From: Adiantum capillus-veneris
Taxonomy: Eukaryota; Streptophyta; Polypodiopsida; Polypodiales; Pteridaceae
Length of the DNA: 64,000 nt
Assembly (NCBI GenBank): GCA_014529385.2
Contig: CM043955.1
Coordinates: forward strand, 139,427,108 to 139,491,107
Direction of reading: 5' to 3'
The translations under genes and the position numbers were made by a program. Numbering within the stretch: the stretch's first letter is position 1; each line of letters opens with the position of its first letter. This document shows, in pieces, positions 1-17,195 of the stretch. The notes under the pieces were generated by a model that worked only from the letters and a program-made list of their open reading frames with translations, did no database searches and was not told the origin of the DNA.

Positions 1-770
1 GATCTTTGTGTTCATTCTCACCTAAGGAGTGATCACATAACTCGTCTAGAAAAGTCTTCAAAAAATGCAGAACTTATTGTATTTGCTTAAACCCAGAAAC
101 ATGTGTCTTCATGGTAAGACAAGGTAAAATTTTGGGCCACATTGTGTCCAAAAACGGGATTCCACGGATCAAGAGAAGATACAAATAATTGCCACACTAT
201 CAAGACCAACAAAAATGAAAGAAGTGTAGGCATTTATGGGTCATTGCGGGTACTTTAGGCGCTTCATATACATGTATGCTATAATAGCTAAGCCGTTGTA
301 TGCCCTCATTGCTAAATTTGAATGGACAGAAGAATGCGAACTGGCTTTTCACAAATTGAAGTAGGGATTAATCTCTACTCCAATTTTGCAAGCCCTTGTC
401 TGGAGCAAGATCTTTCACGTTCATGTTGATGCATCAACCTATGTCATAGGATGCATATTGGCCTAGCCAGGAGAGAAGAAAATGGATTTTCCCATTTGTT
501 ACTTTTGTAAGTAGCTGAACAACGTGGAGAAAAATTATACCATTACGGAAAGAGAAGGTCTAGGAATGATATATGCTGTCAAAAAATTTAGACATTACCT
601 TCTTGCAAACAAATTCATTTTCTTTGTAGATCACCAAGCACTGTTATATCTGGTAAACAAACCTTGCAACATTGAAAGGATTGTTCGTTGGTTTATACTA
701 TTGCTTGAGTTTGATTTCACAGTAGTCATAAAAAAGGGGGCTACACACACACCTATTTAACATTGAAATG
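1..770 (+). pseudogene. Ty3/gypsy pol remnant: end of reverse transcriptase and RNase H
   Basis: Reading the plus strand across frameshifts and stops gives the C-terminal part of a Ty3 reverse transcriptase (a stretch like GKILGHIVSKNG near 125-160, then a YFRRFI stretch near 250-270). RNase H follows, with the HVDAST-type first catalytic Asp near 425, TEREGLGMIYAVKKFRHYLL near 545-605 and DHQALLYLVNKP near 630-665. In-frame stops near 362, 464 and 513 interrupt it, so it is not functional. The start is cut by the window edge. RNase H would degrade template RNA during cDNA synthesis in the element's particles. The domain order RT-RNase H-integrase identifies Ty3/gypsy, and the wording resembles the Tat-like branch, which is inferred from motif memory. 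Confidence 0.88.
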
Positions 771-779
771 GTTCTGAGA

Positions 780-2179
780 TGGAGTGAAGAGGTCATCCCT
801 CTACTCACAATCGGATCATTACAAGTAGAAAGACAACCATCAATCATACATCGAATAAGAAATCTCTAGCTTTTAGCCAGAGAACTGTACAAGCACGGTA
901 AGGATGGGATTTTGAGACTATGTGTACAGCCGAATGAATACGAATACTACCTCAAATAGGCTCATATACAAAATACAAGGTTTCACAGTGGAGAAACACA
1001 AACATACCAAAGACTAAAGAGACTAGGAGTCTACTGGCAAAACATGGAAAACAACGTCCATACTTATGTAAAATCATGTGATATCTATTCAAAGCGACCT
1101 CTACTAGAACATGCCACCCTGTTTCAAGTAGTACAAGCACCCAAATGGAGTACTCACATAACAGAGTATTGGAAAAACAAGACCTTCCCAGAGGGATGGG
1201 GTAAGGCAAGAATGAGAAATGTAGCAGAAGAAGCAAAACATTATTTGCTAGTTGCAAACCAACTGTACCGGCGAGGCAAAGACAAACAATTACGATTGTG
1301 TGCTACGAAAAGTGAATATTTCTTTATCCTAGAACAAACACACTTGGGCCAGTCAGGGGGACATTTCTCTGCTGATAAAACTGCAAAGCTAGTGCTTCAC
1401 TCAGGCATATGGTGGCTAACCTTGTTTAGGGATGCATAGGCCTATGTCAAAAGATGTGATGAATGTTAACGCACAAAAGCACCACTATGGAAAGATGAAA
1501 TGACATTACAGCCAATGATGGGAGTACGCGCTTTTGCCAAATGGGGCATCGACTTTATTGGCCCCATCATACCTCCTGCATACAGGATGCATGCACAATA
1601 CATCATAGTAGCAACATATTACATGACCAAATTGGCGGAAGCAAAGGCAACACAGAAAGACGACGCACAAAATACGGCTCAATTCCTTTTTAAACATACT
1701 TTACCAGATATGGTCTACCCATAGAAATAGTGAGTGATAGAACAACACACTTTTTGAACAATGTCAATCAAAGCTTACTTGACAAATTCATGGTGATCCA
1801 TCGCAAATCAACACCCTATAACCCACAAGCGAACGGACAAGCCGAGAGTACCAAAAAAAAATCCTATGCACGATGCTCACCAAAATAGTTAGCGACTCAA
1901 GAAATGATTGGATCAAAAGCTACACACTGCATTATGGGCTTCCATGGTAGCTTTTAAAACTTCCATCGGACCACTCCTTTTAACCTTGTGTTCAGGATTA
2001 ATGCAATTCTACCAATGGAATCCTTAATAAAAACATTACGAGTCACAACACTATTAGGATGGACGGGACATGAGCTATCAGAGAGACTAGACACCCTGGA
2101 GCAATTAGATGAAATCAGAGTGAGAGCGATAGCCGAGATATATGCTCAGTTAAAGACAAATGGAAGCTTTCCACGATGA
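780..2179 (+). pseudogene. Ty3/gypsy integrase remnant
   Basis: The integrase follows RNase H directly. It has a zinc-binding region (HLGQSGGHF near 1345-1370, then CDEC near 1456-1467) and a catalytic core with GIDFIGPI near 1540-1563, SDRTTHF near 1733-1752 and the Glu of GQAEST near 1838-1850. These are the three acidic positions of the D,D,E core. Stops at about 1437, 1467 and 1722 and frame changes break it up. A C-terminal remnant with a clean frame ends at 2179. The enzyme would insert element cDNA into the genome. Downstream lies a repeat-rich spacer and not an LTR, so the element continues to about 7.4 kb. Confidence 0.85.
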
Positions 2180-2344
2180 TCAAAACTACAGATTAAGGCC
2201 ATTTGTCGACCTAATATCAGAATGAAGAACGGTTCAAACTGCAGGATGTATGAACAACAAGAAATGATCAATGGAGGTAAGTATGAATGGGGCATTCCGG
2301 GTAGATTGGGAACATATAGCCAAATGGAGCAACATAAGCCATTT

Positions 2345-2468
<124 letters not shown>

Positions 2469-2761
2469 ACAGAAGCATTGAGTTTCCTGCTTTGTTTCTG
2501 CCTGTTGCGACCACCTCAAGAGCTCTTACTCCACCAAATTTGATAGGTATGATCATTAACCCTACAAGAACACTTGTGTATGCTCCACAATGCACCAGCA
2601 TTACCAAAACAATAGATCAGATCAAATCAAAGTCACAAATTCTACAAGTTGTCGAGACCAATGGGGGAGTTCAAAACTTACCCAAAACCAAAACCTTTTC
2701 ATCAATAGACCCCTGGTAATTGGCAGAACCGCTGTATGCAAAAACAATTGCAAAAGGGGGT

Positions 2762-2787
2762 GGAACATGGATCGCGATCCATGTTCC
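2762..2787. repeat. Palindromic word, copy 1 (26-bp perfect palindrome)
   Basis: The core catggatcgcgatccatg is a perfect 18-bp inverted repeat. At this copy the symmetry extends to 26 bp centred between 2774 and 2775. It could form a hairpin or bind a dimeric protein, but the sequence alone does not say which. Confidence 0.95.
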
Positions 2788-2878
2788 TCAAACCCTAAAA
2801 CCAGAGAAAATTGCACAACAAGTTTCCCATAAGCCCAGAACCAACCTCCACTAATTGGAATTGCAAGATGCTTCCCAA

Positions 2879-2896
2879 CATGGATCGCGATCCATG
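2879..2896. repeat. Palindromic word, copy 2
   Basis: Exact copy of the 18-bp core catggatcgcgatccatg, followed by caccttg. Copies 3-5 have a similar tail (taccttt, taccttag, taccttcc), so the repeated unit is longer than the palindrome. Confidence 0.95.
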
Positions 2897-3599
2897 CACC
2901 TTGATGAAATAATCAGGGCAGGAGTTGACCACAGGCTGGAGGATGCAAAAGTATAACTGACCATGGAAAAATAGTCACAAAAAGAGGTTAAAATCATTAA
3001 AACTTAATGATTTGATATCTTCAGTATGCAAATGGCCATCTAGCAGTAATCAAGGGTAAAATGGTCAAATTCCAGCAAAAACATTATGGAGTAGGGTTAG
3101 GAGAAGGATATGAAGCTACCCCACTAGCCATAGCATAAATTGAAACATCTTTGGGCTTTATTCCAAAGCAATTAAAACACAAGGGAGTCCGGAAGAGGGT
3201 GAAACACAAGCATCAAGAAGATGTAACATTAAAGGTATAATTGTGGTCAAAGCAAAGCAAAACAGTACTACCTACAAAGTCGTGCAAATTGCTTGGACCA
3301 AATTTCCCCTCTAGATGGATTAAAAAATTGATAAAAGTTGATGGGGAGATAGGCAAAACGATGGTATTCAGTCACAAATCATCCAGAGTCAAGGCACTAT
3401 CAGATGAATCAGTCAAAGGAAGTGCCCAAAAAAGTGGTTCCAAAAGACCAATATGGTCAAGATGGGAAAAACATGGCCATAAACTGGGAAGTTGAGTAAA
3501 CACAAGAAAAACAAGTCCAAATTTGAAAATATTTCACCAGTGTGCTAGGAAGACCTATAGGAACATGTATGCAAAAGGTTGTCCCAAAATCCTTCACAA

Positions 3600-3617
3600 C
3601 ATGGATCGTGATTCATG
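3600..3617. repeat. Palindromic word, copy 3 (decayed)
   Basis: Reads catggatcgtgattcatg. The two differences from the core are both C-to-T on this strand, as expected from deamination of methylated cytosine. The tail is taccttt. Confidence 0.9.
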
Positions 3618-3871
3618 TACCTTTTTGCCCAATCAAAGAAAAATTCACATCATCTGGCTCAGAATATCCAACAAAGCCTAGTCATGAAGTATCAAGTCAA
3701 TTGGATTCCAAAAACCACATCAAAATGCCAAATTTCTCCAAGCCTAAGGATAATTTCAAAGAATTGACCTAGGTACCAAATCAATGATCCAAATCCCAAA
3801 ATTTTTGGACCAAGGCACCACCTTGATGTGCCCTACTAGCTAGTATCACCAGATCATCAAAAGGTGTATCA

Positions 3872-3891
3872 ACATGGATCGCGATCCATGT
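3872..3891. repeat. Palindromic word, copy 4
   Basis: Exact 18-bp core with one extra symmetric base on each side (20-bp palindrome), followed by accttag. Confidence 0.95.
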
Positions 3892-4089
3892 ACCTTAGAG
3901 CCCGAATTTATCTGTGACCTGATGACCTTGTTACTATAGTGATCCTAGATGAAATGGTGAAATTTGGTCAAATTTGGGGTAGTTTTGACAAAGTTATGCT
4001 CATTTTTCATTTTATGATCAAAGTTGCGTTTTCTTCAACTTTCTAATAGTTTTGATCAATTGCTAAATCCTATTTTCAAATCTGAAACT

Positions 4090-7000
4090 TGCCTCAAGAT
4101 GCCTTGAATAAAAGCACAAAGGAAGTGGAAAGCAGTTCCATATGAGATCACAGATATATCCTCAAATGAGAAAGGCCATATCACAGAGCAGGTGTTGGAA
4201 AAAATACTAGCAAACATCTTCATTGGAAGGTTTCATGTAGGAGATAGAGAGATAGTGAAGACCACCATTTTTCCAAGGGAATTGTGGGCATTACACTAGA
4301 AGTTAGAAGTGCAAGCAGGGGCCAAGTGTCTACAATTAGATAGTTTCCTATGACTATCGCCATGGGGAACAACTTTCATTAGAGCTCATGAACTCATCAA
4401 CTCTATTCAGTACAATGGAGAAGCCACCCTTACGAACAAAGATGGAGCTATGATCAAAGTCAAAATCACTGTGGAGATAATCAACGAAGCTCTCCATTTG
4501 CAGCAAGGAACACACAATCTATTGCAAAAGACCAAAGCAATAGATAACGACAAAGCCTTTCTCAAGCAAAGAGGACACAAATTGACCTATCAAGGTTTGA
4601 TATGCTCAGAGACAAAATTACTGTTGTGCCTCATATCGCAAGATTTCAAAGTACAAAAGCCACCGCAATACAGTGAACCACTTTTGCACATGGCAGTGGT
4701 GATGGCAATAAGGTTAGAAAAAAGAAGAACGGTTAGCTATGACTTTGGCAACTACCTGCTCGACAACATAGTGGAAGCAAATCTTAAGGATAGCCAAAAG
4801 AGCAAGACCTACATGAATGCTGGACCAATGCTGACTCGAATCACCTACTAAGCATTGAAAATGATTGAAGATCTACCACCTGCCGAAGTACACCTAGATT
4901 TGCTCCACAAATCTAAAACAGCAGTAAAGCCGATAGCAGGACCATCCACGAGGCCAAAGCCGAAAATCAAACAAACACAGGAGAGCTCAAGGCAACATGA
5001 CAATGACAGTGAGAAGATGGAGTCCGATGCACCAAACAGCGAGGAAGCAGGGTCAAAAGAAAGAAATACTTCTTCCAAATATCAGTCTCAAAAGAGGAAC
5101 ATGGAAGTGAGTTTTCATTTAGACACACAAAACTGAAGAAAAGAACAACCTAGGAGATAGAGGCCATCCCAATCACCCAAGCCCGAAGAACAATGGAAGA
5201 AGCAAAGGCACAACAAGAAAAAATCTGCCAACAGAAACAAGAGGACAAAAAAAGGAAGGGGATGGAAGCGGATGATGAAAAAGAAGAAGATGTGCCTCTA
5301 CAGCACATAAACTCAGCAGCACTAGAAAGAATCAAACAAGACAAACAAAAGGAAGCAAAAGAAAATCTGAACATTGCTAGCAAAACGTGGCAACGGATTC
5401 AAAATGAGCTTAAGCGCAAGATGGAGAAGAGAGCAAGAGAAGAAGCAAAGCGGCCATGCGTCGATGATCTCAAATCATTTGACGAATCTACAAAGGCAGA
5501 GGAAAAAGCAGAAAATGAAGAAGAGAAGGGTGATCAGGACACACTTGACCAGAAAGAGCATGACTTTGAATCACCAAAAGACAAAAAGTCACCTTCAGAG
5601 ACAGGAACATAAAAAAGAAGAAGAAGCTTTAGATCTTCCAAAACAAATGACGGATCAAGTGCTGTCTCAAAAGATGGCAGATCAAGAAGAGACAGCACCG
5701 CCAGAAACCACTACAGCTCTGGCTACTCTTGAAGTACTGAACGCAAAGGAAAGAACAACAGATGAGGCTGGTACCTCGGATCAGGGCCAAAGAAGTTAAA
5801 AAAAACCAAGATCGCCTTGTTCGCAAGCTGTGGTAGAGGAGGGAGCCAAAATGATTAGGTCATTCAACATTGATGCATATTTAGACCAGATCAAGCTCCA
5901 GTTCCAATGCAAAAGAGCTCTCTAGCGTGAAGTAGAGCTGGAGGACACCAAGAAAGAGGCAACGAAAGGAACTGAAAACACACTGCAACTACAAAACAAA
6001 ATAAAGGAGTTGCAAAAATTTCAGCTGCAACTCCAATCATAGTTACAAAGGGAACAAGAGAACGCCGCTTATTACTATAAGGAAGTCCAATAGTTCAATG
6101 AAGCCAACACTACTCTGCAAGTTGAGCAACAACAACTAGATCGACCTCGCTGAACCAAGAGGTCTAGGATCTAAAGGAGGCCCTTGCTCAAGAGAAATAC
6201 GATAGACTAACTATGACAACAGGGCATAGAGCATTGCAGAAAGCTAAAGACGAAGAGATTGAAAATTTGAGAAAGAAATTGGCAGAGGCACAGGGAGATT
6301 GGATGCTCTAAGGGCAACACAGGCAAAGCCTGAACAAACAACCCCAGTGGAATTTGAGCAAACAGGAGGACTTGAGCATTTCACTTTCGAAGCTGGCAGA
6401 GAAATTTAGTGCTGGATCTCAGAAGTCAAAGACCCTTCACACAAGGAGTATCTACAATATGAGTTCAAAGTGTTAGTAGTCCTCCTCATGATCACTCCAG
6501 ATGAATTGGTAAAGAACCTTGGGCATCAGATTATCGCCCTCCCAGTGATGAGGCAGGAAGCTCTATTGTGGAAACAGAAAATGCTACCTACCCTTGAGCC
6601 AAACAAAAGAGGGGATTACAGGGATGTTTTTGTCACTGCGCTACAAATTCAGACTATCATCAACAATCAACCCCTCTGGTGAAAGAAGTGGTTTGAGCAG
6701 CGTCCAACAGATGAAACATATTATAGAAATGCTTGGCAACATCTCAGGATTGACCCAACTTATTGTCCCATCAACAGACAATAATCATGGGAAAGCTTTT
6801 ATTCGTGGCAAAGCAAAAGACTAGCAATGTTGAATTACCCAGTCATAACAAAGCCAAGCAATAACAATCCCCCATCAGAAAAGTATATGGTTCAGACGCT
6901 CAAGGGGGTCATCAGCATGATGAAGGAGATACTAGATCTTGCATGCCAGATGCTCGTGAAGACCGCAAAGATGCTAATCACCTGCATTTTGTCATTCAAT

Positions 7001-7397
7001 GAGATAGAAGCCGCGGAGCATCGTTGGCAAGTTTTTGTCGAAGGCACAAGAGGGCTCTGCTGGAATATGGAAACAGAAATCCCAAGAGAAAATTTCATCA
7101 TGGGATTATACACGAGAGTCATGTTCCTGCCCTCCCACTACATGCAAACCTTTGAGGAGGCATTCATGACAGGATTCTTTGAGGTAGACTCCTCCATATT
7201 TAATCCCATGACCAAGATTCATCAGCTCAACACATAGCATATCAGAGCACTCTCAACAATAATACCTTCAGAGAGCTCGCGACAAAAGTGGAGATCGAGG
7301 TAAGGGCACAAAAGTTCAGGCACCTCACTGGGACGCTAGAAAAGAGACTGATCAACTACTAGAAGACAATCAAAGACAGATTGCACGAGGATGTGCA
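4090..7397 (+). pseudogene. Accessory ORF of the first Ty3 element, decayed
   Basis: A long, mostly single-direction coding remnant lies between pol and the polypurine tract. Cleaner pieces are 4450-4851, 4855-5136, 5193-5612, 6470-6682 and 6827-7237, separated by stops or frame changes. The N-terminal part is globular, with RAHELINSIQYNGEATLTNK near 4380-4437. It resembles, to my eye, the 'putative plant transposon protein' type of domain. The middle (about 4,900-6,300) is charged and rich in Lys, Glu and Gln, and should form coiled coil. The C-terminal part is globular again. I see no membrane segment or signal peptide, which argues against an envelope-like protein. The function is unknown. 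The minus-strand Ty3 element has an ORF in the same position and of similar design. Confidence 0.65.
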
Positions 7398-7401
7398 ATG
7401 A

Positions 7402-7416
7402 ATAGGAAGGGGGAAA
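7402..7416 (+). other. Polypurine tract of the first Ty3 element
   Basis: The purine run aggaagggggaaa lies shortly after the end of the accessory ORF and directly before TGTTTGG, a typical LTR start. It would prime plus-strand DNA synthesis. Confidence 0.6.
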
Positions 7417-7800
7417 TGTTTGGTGGACACAACGGACTGACACATAAAAGGCGGATATACACCAAACTTTGTTGTATTCCCTCATTTTTTCAAAAGAAGT
7501 GGTGTAATTATGCTAATGAGGATTCTCATTCCCCCTTACCCTCTCTAAGCCTACACACCATGTAAGTGGTCGAATGGCCATGGGAAAGTCCCCCTAGCTC
7601 TTAAGTCAAAACCCTTAGTTTTGAAAAACACACAATCATTATCTTTGAAAAGGATTGGGCGTTGACTGTGAGAGCTCTTTGCTTTTACAAATTGTAATCT
7701 GCTTTTCTCCTTGTCTGATAATCAAATTTGATTCTGAATAGCACATTGTGTTTGCTCTACAATCTAGGTGTAATCATTCTCAATTCTATTGTGGTTCACG
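7417..7800 (+). mobile_element. Presumed 3' LTR (start only) of the first Ty3 element
   Basis: Begins TGTTTGGTGG right after the polypurine tract. The 5' LTR lies outside the window, so the right end cannot be fixed by comparison, and 7,800 is a guess at a minimum extent. No coding sequence is seen here or up to 8,300. Confidence 0.45.
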
Positions 7801-7940
7801 ATGTCTTGTTTGTGAGCTAAATGCATTGATTTGAGGTCTTAAATGGTCGTTTTTTGATGTTTTGACCTTGGAAAAGTGTTTCTATGCTTAAGGGAGACCT
7901 TTTCATGTAGTTCAATTTCAATTTTCTGCACATTTTTTTG

Positions 7941-7962
7941 TGATGGATCGTGATTTATGTAC
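7941..7962. repeat. Palindromic word, copy 5 (decayed)
   Basis: Reads gatggatcgtgatttatgta, a decayed copy of the same word with the same acctt tail. It lies downstream of the presumed 3' LTR start, so the word is not limited to the spacer. Confidence 0.75.
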
Positions 7963-8299
7963 CTTCCTAGATGGCTGTAAAACTTGGTAGGAATGTGCCC
8001 TTAGGTGCTCTAATACCTCTCCTTAAGTTTCGTTGCATTCCGAATTTGTTTGGATGTTGAAAAGGTGTGATGACCTAGAGCGGTGAGATTGGTCATAGAG
8101 TGATTTTTTGACTAGGAAGTGGTTGATTTGCTTTTGTAGTAGTATGAATAGTCCTCTAAGTTCACTTTGGTGAGATTGACACTCTCATTAAGTCTCCGTG
8201 CCCCATCCCAAGTCGCTTCCTTGCATATTGACATTATGTTAGTAACAAAAAGCTATGCTGTAGATGTTCGTCGCGGCGGCGACCCGCTAACAACACATC

Positions 8300-9289
8300 A
8301 TAACCAAGTCCTCATCATGCCAACCTACCCCAAGACTTGCTAATTGACAATTAGGATCTTTATAAATAAACGGATATGGCGCCCAACCATATGTTGAAGC
8401 ATATGAAAGCCATCCATAAGATCACCATGCAAGCAAAAGATCACGTTAAGTTCCTTACCTACGGCATCCTCAAAATGTTTATAATGAATAACCATAGGGT
8501 ACATATCATTGTCGGAATCCCTTAGAGATGACACTATCATCAATCCTTGCATACATAGAACTCATTTCTATCACCTTCAAGACCCAATTCCTTTGCATCA
8601 CACCCGCTAGAAGGTTGCCCAACCCCCATCTCTGATAAAGCACAGGGACTCAAGGTCACATCAACCATCATAGCACCACCCCCTCATGCATCATCTTCAT
8701 TCAATGTAGAAACTCCTTGACCATATCCCACCATCTCATCATCATTACCACCATCCATGTCCTGTCGCAAAGCTCCTTCCCAAAACATACACTACTCTTC
8801 ATGCAAAGCTATTATGTCCTTCAATGGATCTTGCAACTTTATGTCATCATTGCATACATCATCACACCAACTCCCACTAGCATTAAACGTGCCACCATTA
8901 TAGGCCGCCTCTTCCTTGTTAAATTCACTCTCATCATCTTCACTTTCTATGCTAGCACTCAAAACTTTCACATTTATCTACAACGTCCTTGCCATTTTGC
9001 ACCATAAGCATGTGTATGGTTTCCACAGCTGCTTTACATGCTTCATTGACACTTGCTTAAAGAATATGGTCATTCACACATGTTTCCAAAGGGTTATCCT
9101 TACATACATGAGCATATGAACTGAAAATTTATGCACATAAATGTCATCCACACTATCCATGCCGGGTATAGAGAAAGGCAGTTCATAGCTATAGCAACAC
9201 ATAGATTTCTCTCTTTTCATAGCGCTATCTTCAAAGCTTCACACATCATTTTGGTCTCTTTCTCTTGCACTTTCATTTTAAGGATTGGC
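8300..9289 (-). other. Uncertain region, probably downstream part of a decayed gag
   Basis: The minus strand contains short broken frames downstream of a recognisable gag core. I could not identify a zinc knuckle or a protease. Nothing else is supported here. Confidence 0.3.
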
Positions 9290-10017
9290 CGCAACAAACT
9301 AGGGAATACCTATATTCTTTGGCTATCTGTAAAAGCAGAATAAAACTCCTCTTTAGATATGGCTTCTACATGCAACAAAACATCTTTCCAAACTATCCAA
9401 GCATCATCAAATTTTGACCAATATTCTGCAACAACCTCATGTTCTTGCATAAACAAACCAGGGACCTATTTCCATGCATCTTGGTGAGGGATCACCTTCT
9501 TGAAACCGCTTCAAAAAGCATCTCTTAAACTTATCCCAACTACCTTTTGATCCTATGACAAACCCTCAAACCAGTCTCTTGCATTCCCTTTGACCACCAA
9601 ATTGATACGTGCAAGTTTTTGCGCCTCACTTGGAACCGCACGGCTCATATGATGCAAGCCGATCCTCTGCATCCTCCAAACTTGTGAAAATAGATTTTCT
9701 TTATTCCTTTGATTCCCCGCTCTACTCGATTGTACAATATTTTTATATATGTCCACAACTTGTCTCTCTTTTGTAACAACCGTGCAGCTCCTTATATACA
9801 GCTCACTCTCTTTGCAGATGTGAGCCCCTCATTGCCAACCTCGCCTACCTACAATTGCCGCCCATCCTCCCTCGTCTATGAAGATACTGCTTGGCCACCT
9901 TTTTCTTAAGCCACCTATCATCTCCTCTATAGAAGCTACCATTGGCAACTTCTCTCCACTCTTCTGCTTTTGATGCCGCACCTTTCTTTCGAGCTCTCCC
10001 TTCCATTTTGACAACAC
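9290..10017 (-). pseudogene. Ty3/gypsy gag remnant
   Basis: Read on the minus strand, the core includes KLARINLVVKGNARDWFEGL (about 9,555-9,615) and EYWSKFDDAW (about 9,395-9,425). This fits the retrotransposon gag domain pattern of a WFEGL segment, a spacer and an EY..F segment. Upstream, to about 10,017, is a basic charged stretch that may be the gag N-terminus. Stops and frameshifts are frequent. No LTR could be paired with it. Gag would build the virus-like particle. It is opposite in strand to the first Ty3 element and so comes from another insertion. Confidence 0.6.
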
Positions 10018-10029
10018 TGCCCCTTGTCG

Positions 10030-15470
<5,441 letters not shown>

Positions 15471-15626
15471 TAACTTCCTTTGAAATCTATAAAAAGTATT
15501 TTGGAACACCTTGAAACAAGTAAAAGACTTTGAGAAGAAACATAAAATTAACTTCCTTTGAAATCTATAAAAAGTATTTTGGAACACCTTGAAACAAGTA
15601 AAAGACTTTGAGAAAAAACATAAAAT
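15471..15626. repeat. Exact-spaced tandem duplication, 78 bp x 2
   Basis: The 78-bp unit starting taacttcctttgaaatc at 15,471 is repeated immediately at 15,549, with about two differences. This points to a recent local duplication. Confidence 0.95.
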
Positions 15627-16293
15627 TAACTTAATAAAAGCTTTCAAACATTTCCATGACAAGGGGTGATGCATCGCCTTGCATTGGAAAGTCACACAAT
15701 TCTTAAATCTAGATTTAAAAAAATTAAAAAAAACTTATTTTATTTTAGGATTATTACTAATCTAAATTTTTGTAAGTACAACACAAATCACAAGTGATAG
15801 GTTTTTTGACACTTGTAAAACGTATGTAAGGCTAACAAATCTATGATTGTAGGTGAGAGTTTTATCTTTGCTTAAACTTCTTTGCTTAAAGAAGTTTAGC
15901 TTACCTGCAGTCTATTCTTGAAGATGAAGGCGTATTTCATCCCCATAAACGATTGTAGTCCTGATGTATAGGATAATTGGAATGTTACTTCAATCTGACC
16001 ATATTGTACAAAAATAATTTGAATACATAATTATTTTTGTGCAAATACCTTCTTTGTGTTTAAATCCAATTGTCTTTTGAACATGGCGTTCTTTTGTGTA
16101 TAAGTATTATCTTTAATATAGCAACACATACACACACAAGAATACATCTATTCACGATTATAATTGTGAATCACACGTACATTAGACGAGTTATCCCATT
16201 TCCCTCTCAAGTAGCTAGTCTTGAACTAAAGATTGATGGATAGATCTATGAAGTTTCAAGTAACTAGTCTTAACTTACGAATATATCTATCAA
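15627..16293. other. AT-rich sequence flanking the copia insertion
   Basis: No gene is seen. A segment at about 15,990-16,150 resembles one on the other side of the copia element (about 22,120-22,280). See the findings. Confidence 0.5.
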
Positions 16294-16298
16294 GTCTC

Positions 16299-17122
16299 TG
16301 TTAAGTATGGAGCCTGATTTACCCTTGTAATTTTCTGTAGTAAAAGCGCACATTTGTAAGGCCCCCATTATGAGGAGAAGCCATCGTGCGTGAAGGAAAA
16401 TCACTCACTGGAAACCAAAATTTTCACGGACAAGAATCAGGAGCAACTTTAAAGGTATCAGGGGCGGAGGCCCCCGAGACTTTTTTTTCGCCGGAATATT
16501 CTTTTTCGTTGGAATATTATGGCCGGACGGCGGCCGGAAAGTGGTCGGAAAACAACCGGTCGGTTGGCCGGTGGTCGGTAGTCAATGGCTGATGGCCGGT
16601 GGTCGGAAGTCAATGGCCGGTGGTCGGAAGTCAATGGCCGGTGGTCGGTGGCCGAATTCAATGGCCGGTGGTCGAATTCAAAAGCGGACTTGTCTTCTCA
16701 AGGGCGGCCACACATGGGCGGATTGGAGGGTCCGATTTGGACTTATTCGCACAAGGGCGGCTACACATGGCTGTCTCTCATAAGAGAGGGCAGCCCTTTT
16801 GGCTTATGAAAGGAGGCCATTTCTACACACATTTCATAGTGTGAAGTTGATGCAACAAGGTGAGTGTGAGGTGGTGAGAGTGAAGCAAGGCGGGAGCTCC
16901 ATTAAGGGTATAATCCCTTTGTAAACTACTTCTTGTTTTGAAGTGCTAAAGCCATTGAGTGGCTGCTTTCCCGTGGACGTAGCCCACATTAGGTGAACCA
17001 GGTATATCGTGTGTACTCTCTCTCTCTCTCTCTCTACTCTATAATCTCGTATATATAAATCTGTCTCTCTCCATTAAGTAATCTACTCAATTATCTATTT
17101 AGCTACGTCTTATTTCCTAACA
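16299..17122 (+). mobile_element. 5' LTR of the copia element (824 bp)
   Basis: Begins TGTTAAGTATGG and ends CCTAACA, matching the 3' LTR. It is 64 bp longer because it has more copies of a ~21-bp internal repeat (units like ggccggtggtcggaagtcaa, about 16,555-16,680). The TATA-box position reads TATGAAA (16,805-16,811), where the 3' LTR has TATAAAA. This is the LTR that would drive transcription, so the promoter may be weakened. Confidence 0.95.
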
Positions 17123-17124
17123 AC

Positions 17125-17136
17125 TGGTATCAGAGC
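17125..17136 (+). other. Primer binding site, initiator tRNA-Met type
   Basis: TGGTATCAGAGC, two bases after the 5' LTR end. This is the standard plant copia primer binding site, complementary to the 3' end of initiator tRNA-Met. Confidence 0.95.
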
Positions 17137-17195
17137 AAGGTTTGCTCGTAGCTAAATTATCTCAAGGAAAGGATTCCTTGAATTGAGTGGGAGTT

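Larger units (their letters stand above)
2480..4090 (+). other. Non-coding spacer of the first Ty3 element
   Basis: No convincing coding frame is visible between the integrase and the accessory ORF. The stretch is A-rich on the plus strand and carries four copies of an 18-bp palindromic word, listed separately. The second Ty3 family in the window (minus strand, 46-64 kb) also has a repeat-rich spacer in this position. Confidence 0.6.
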
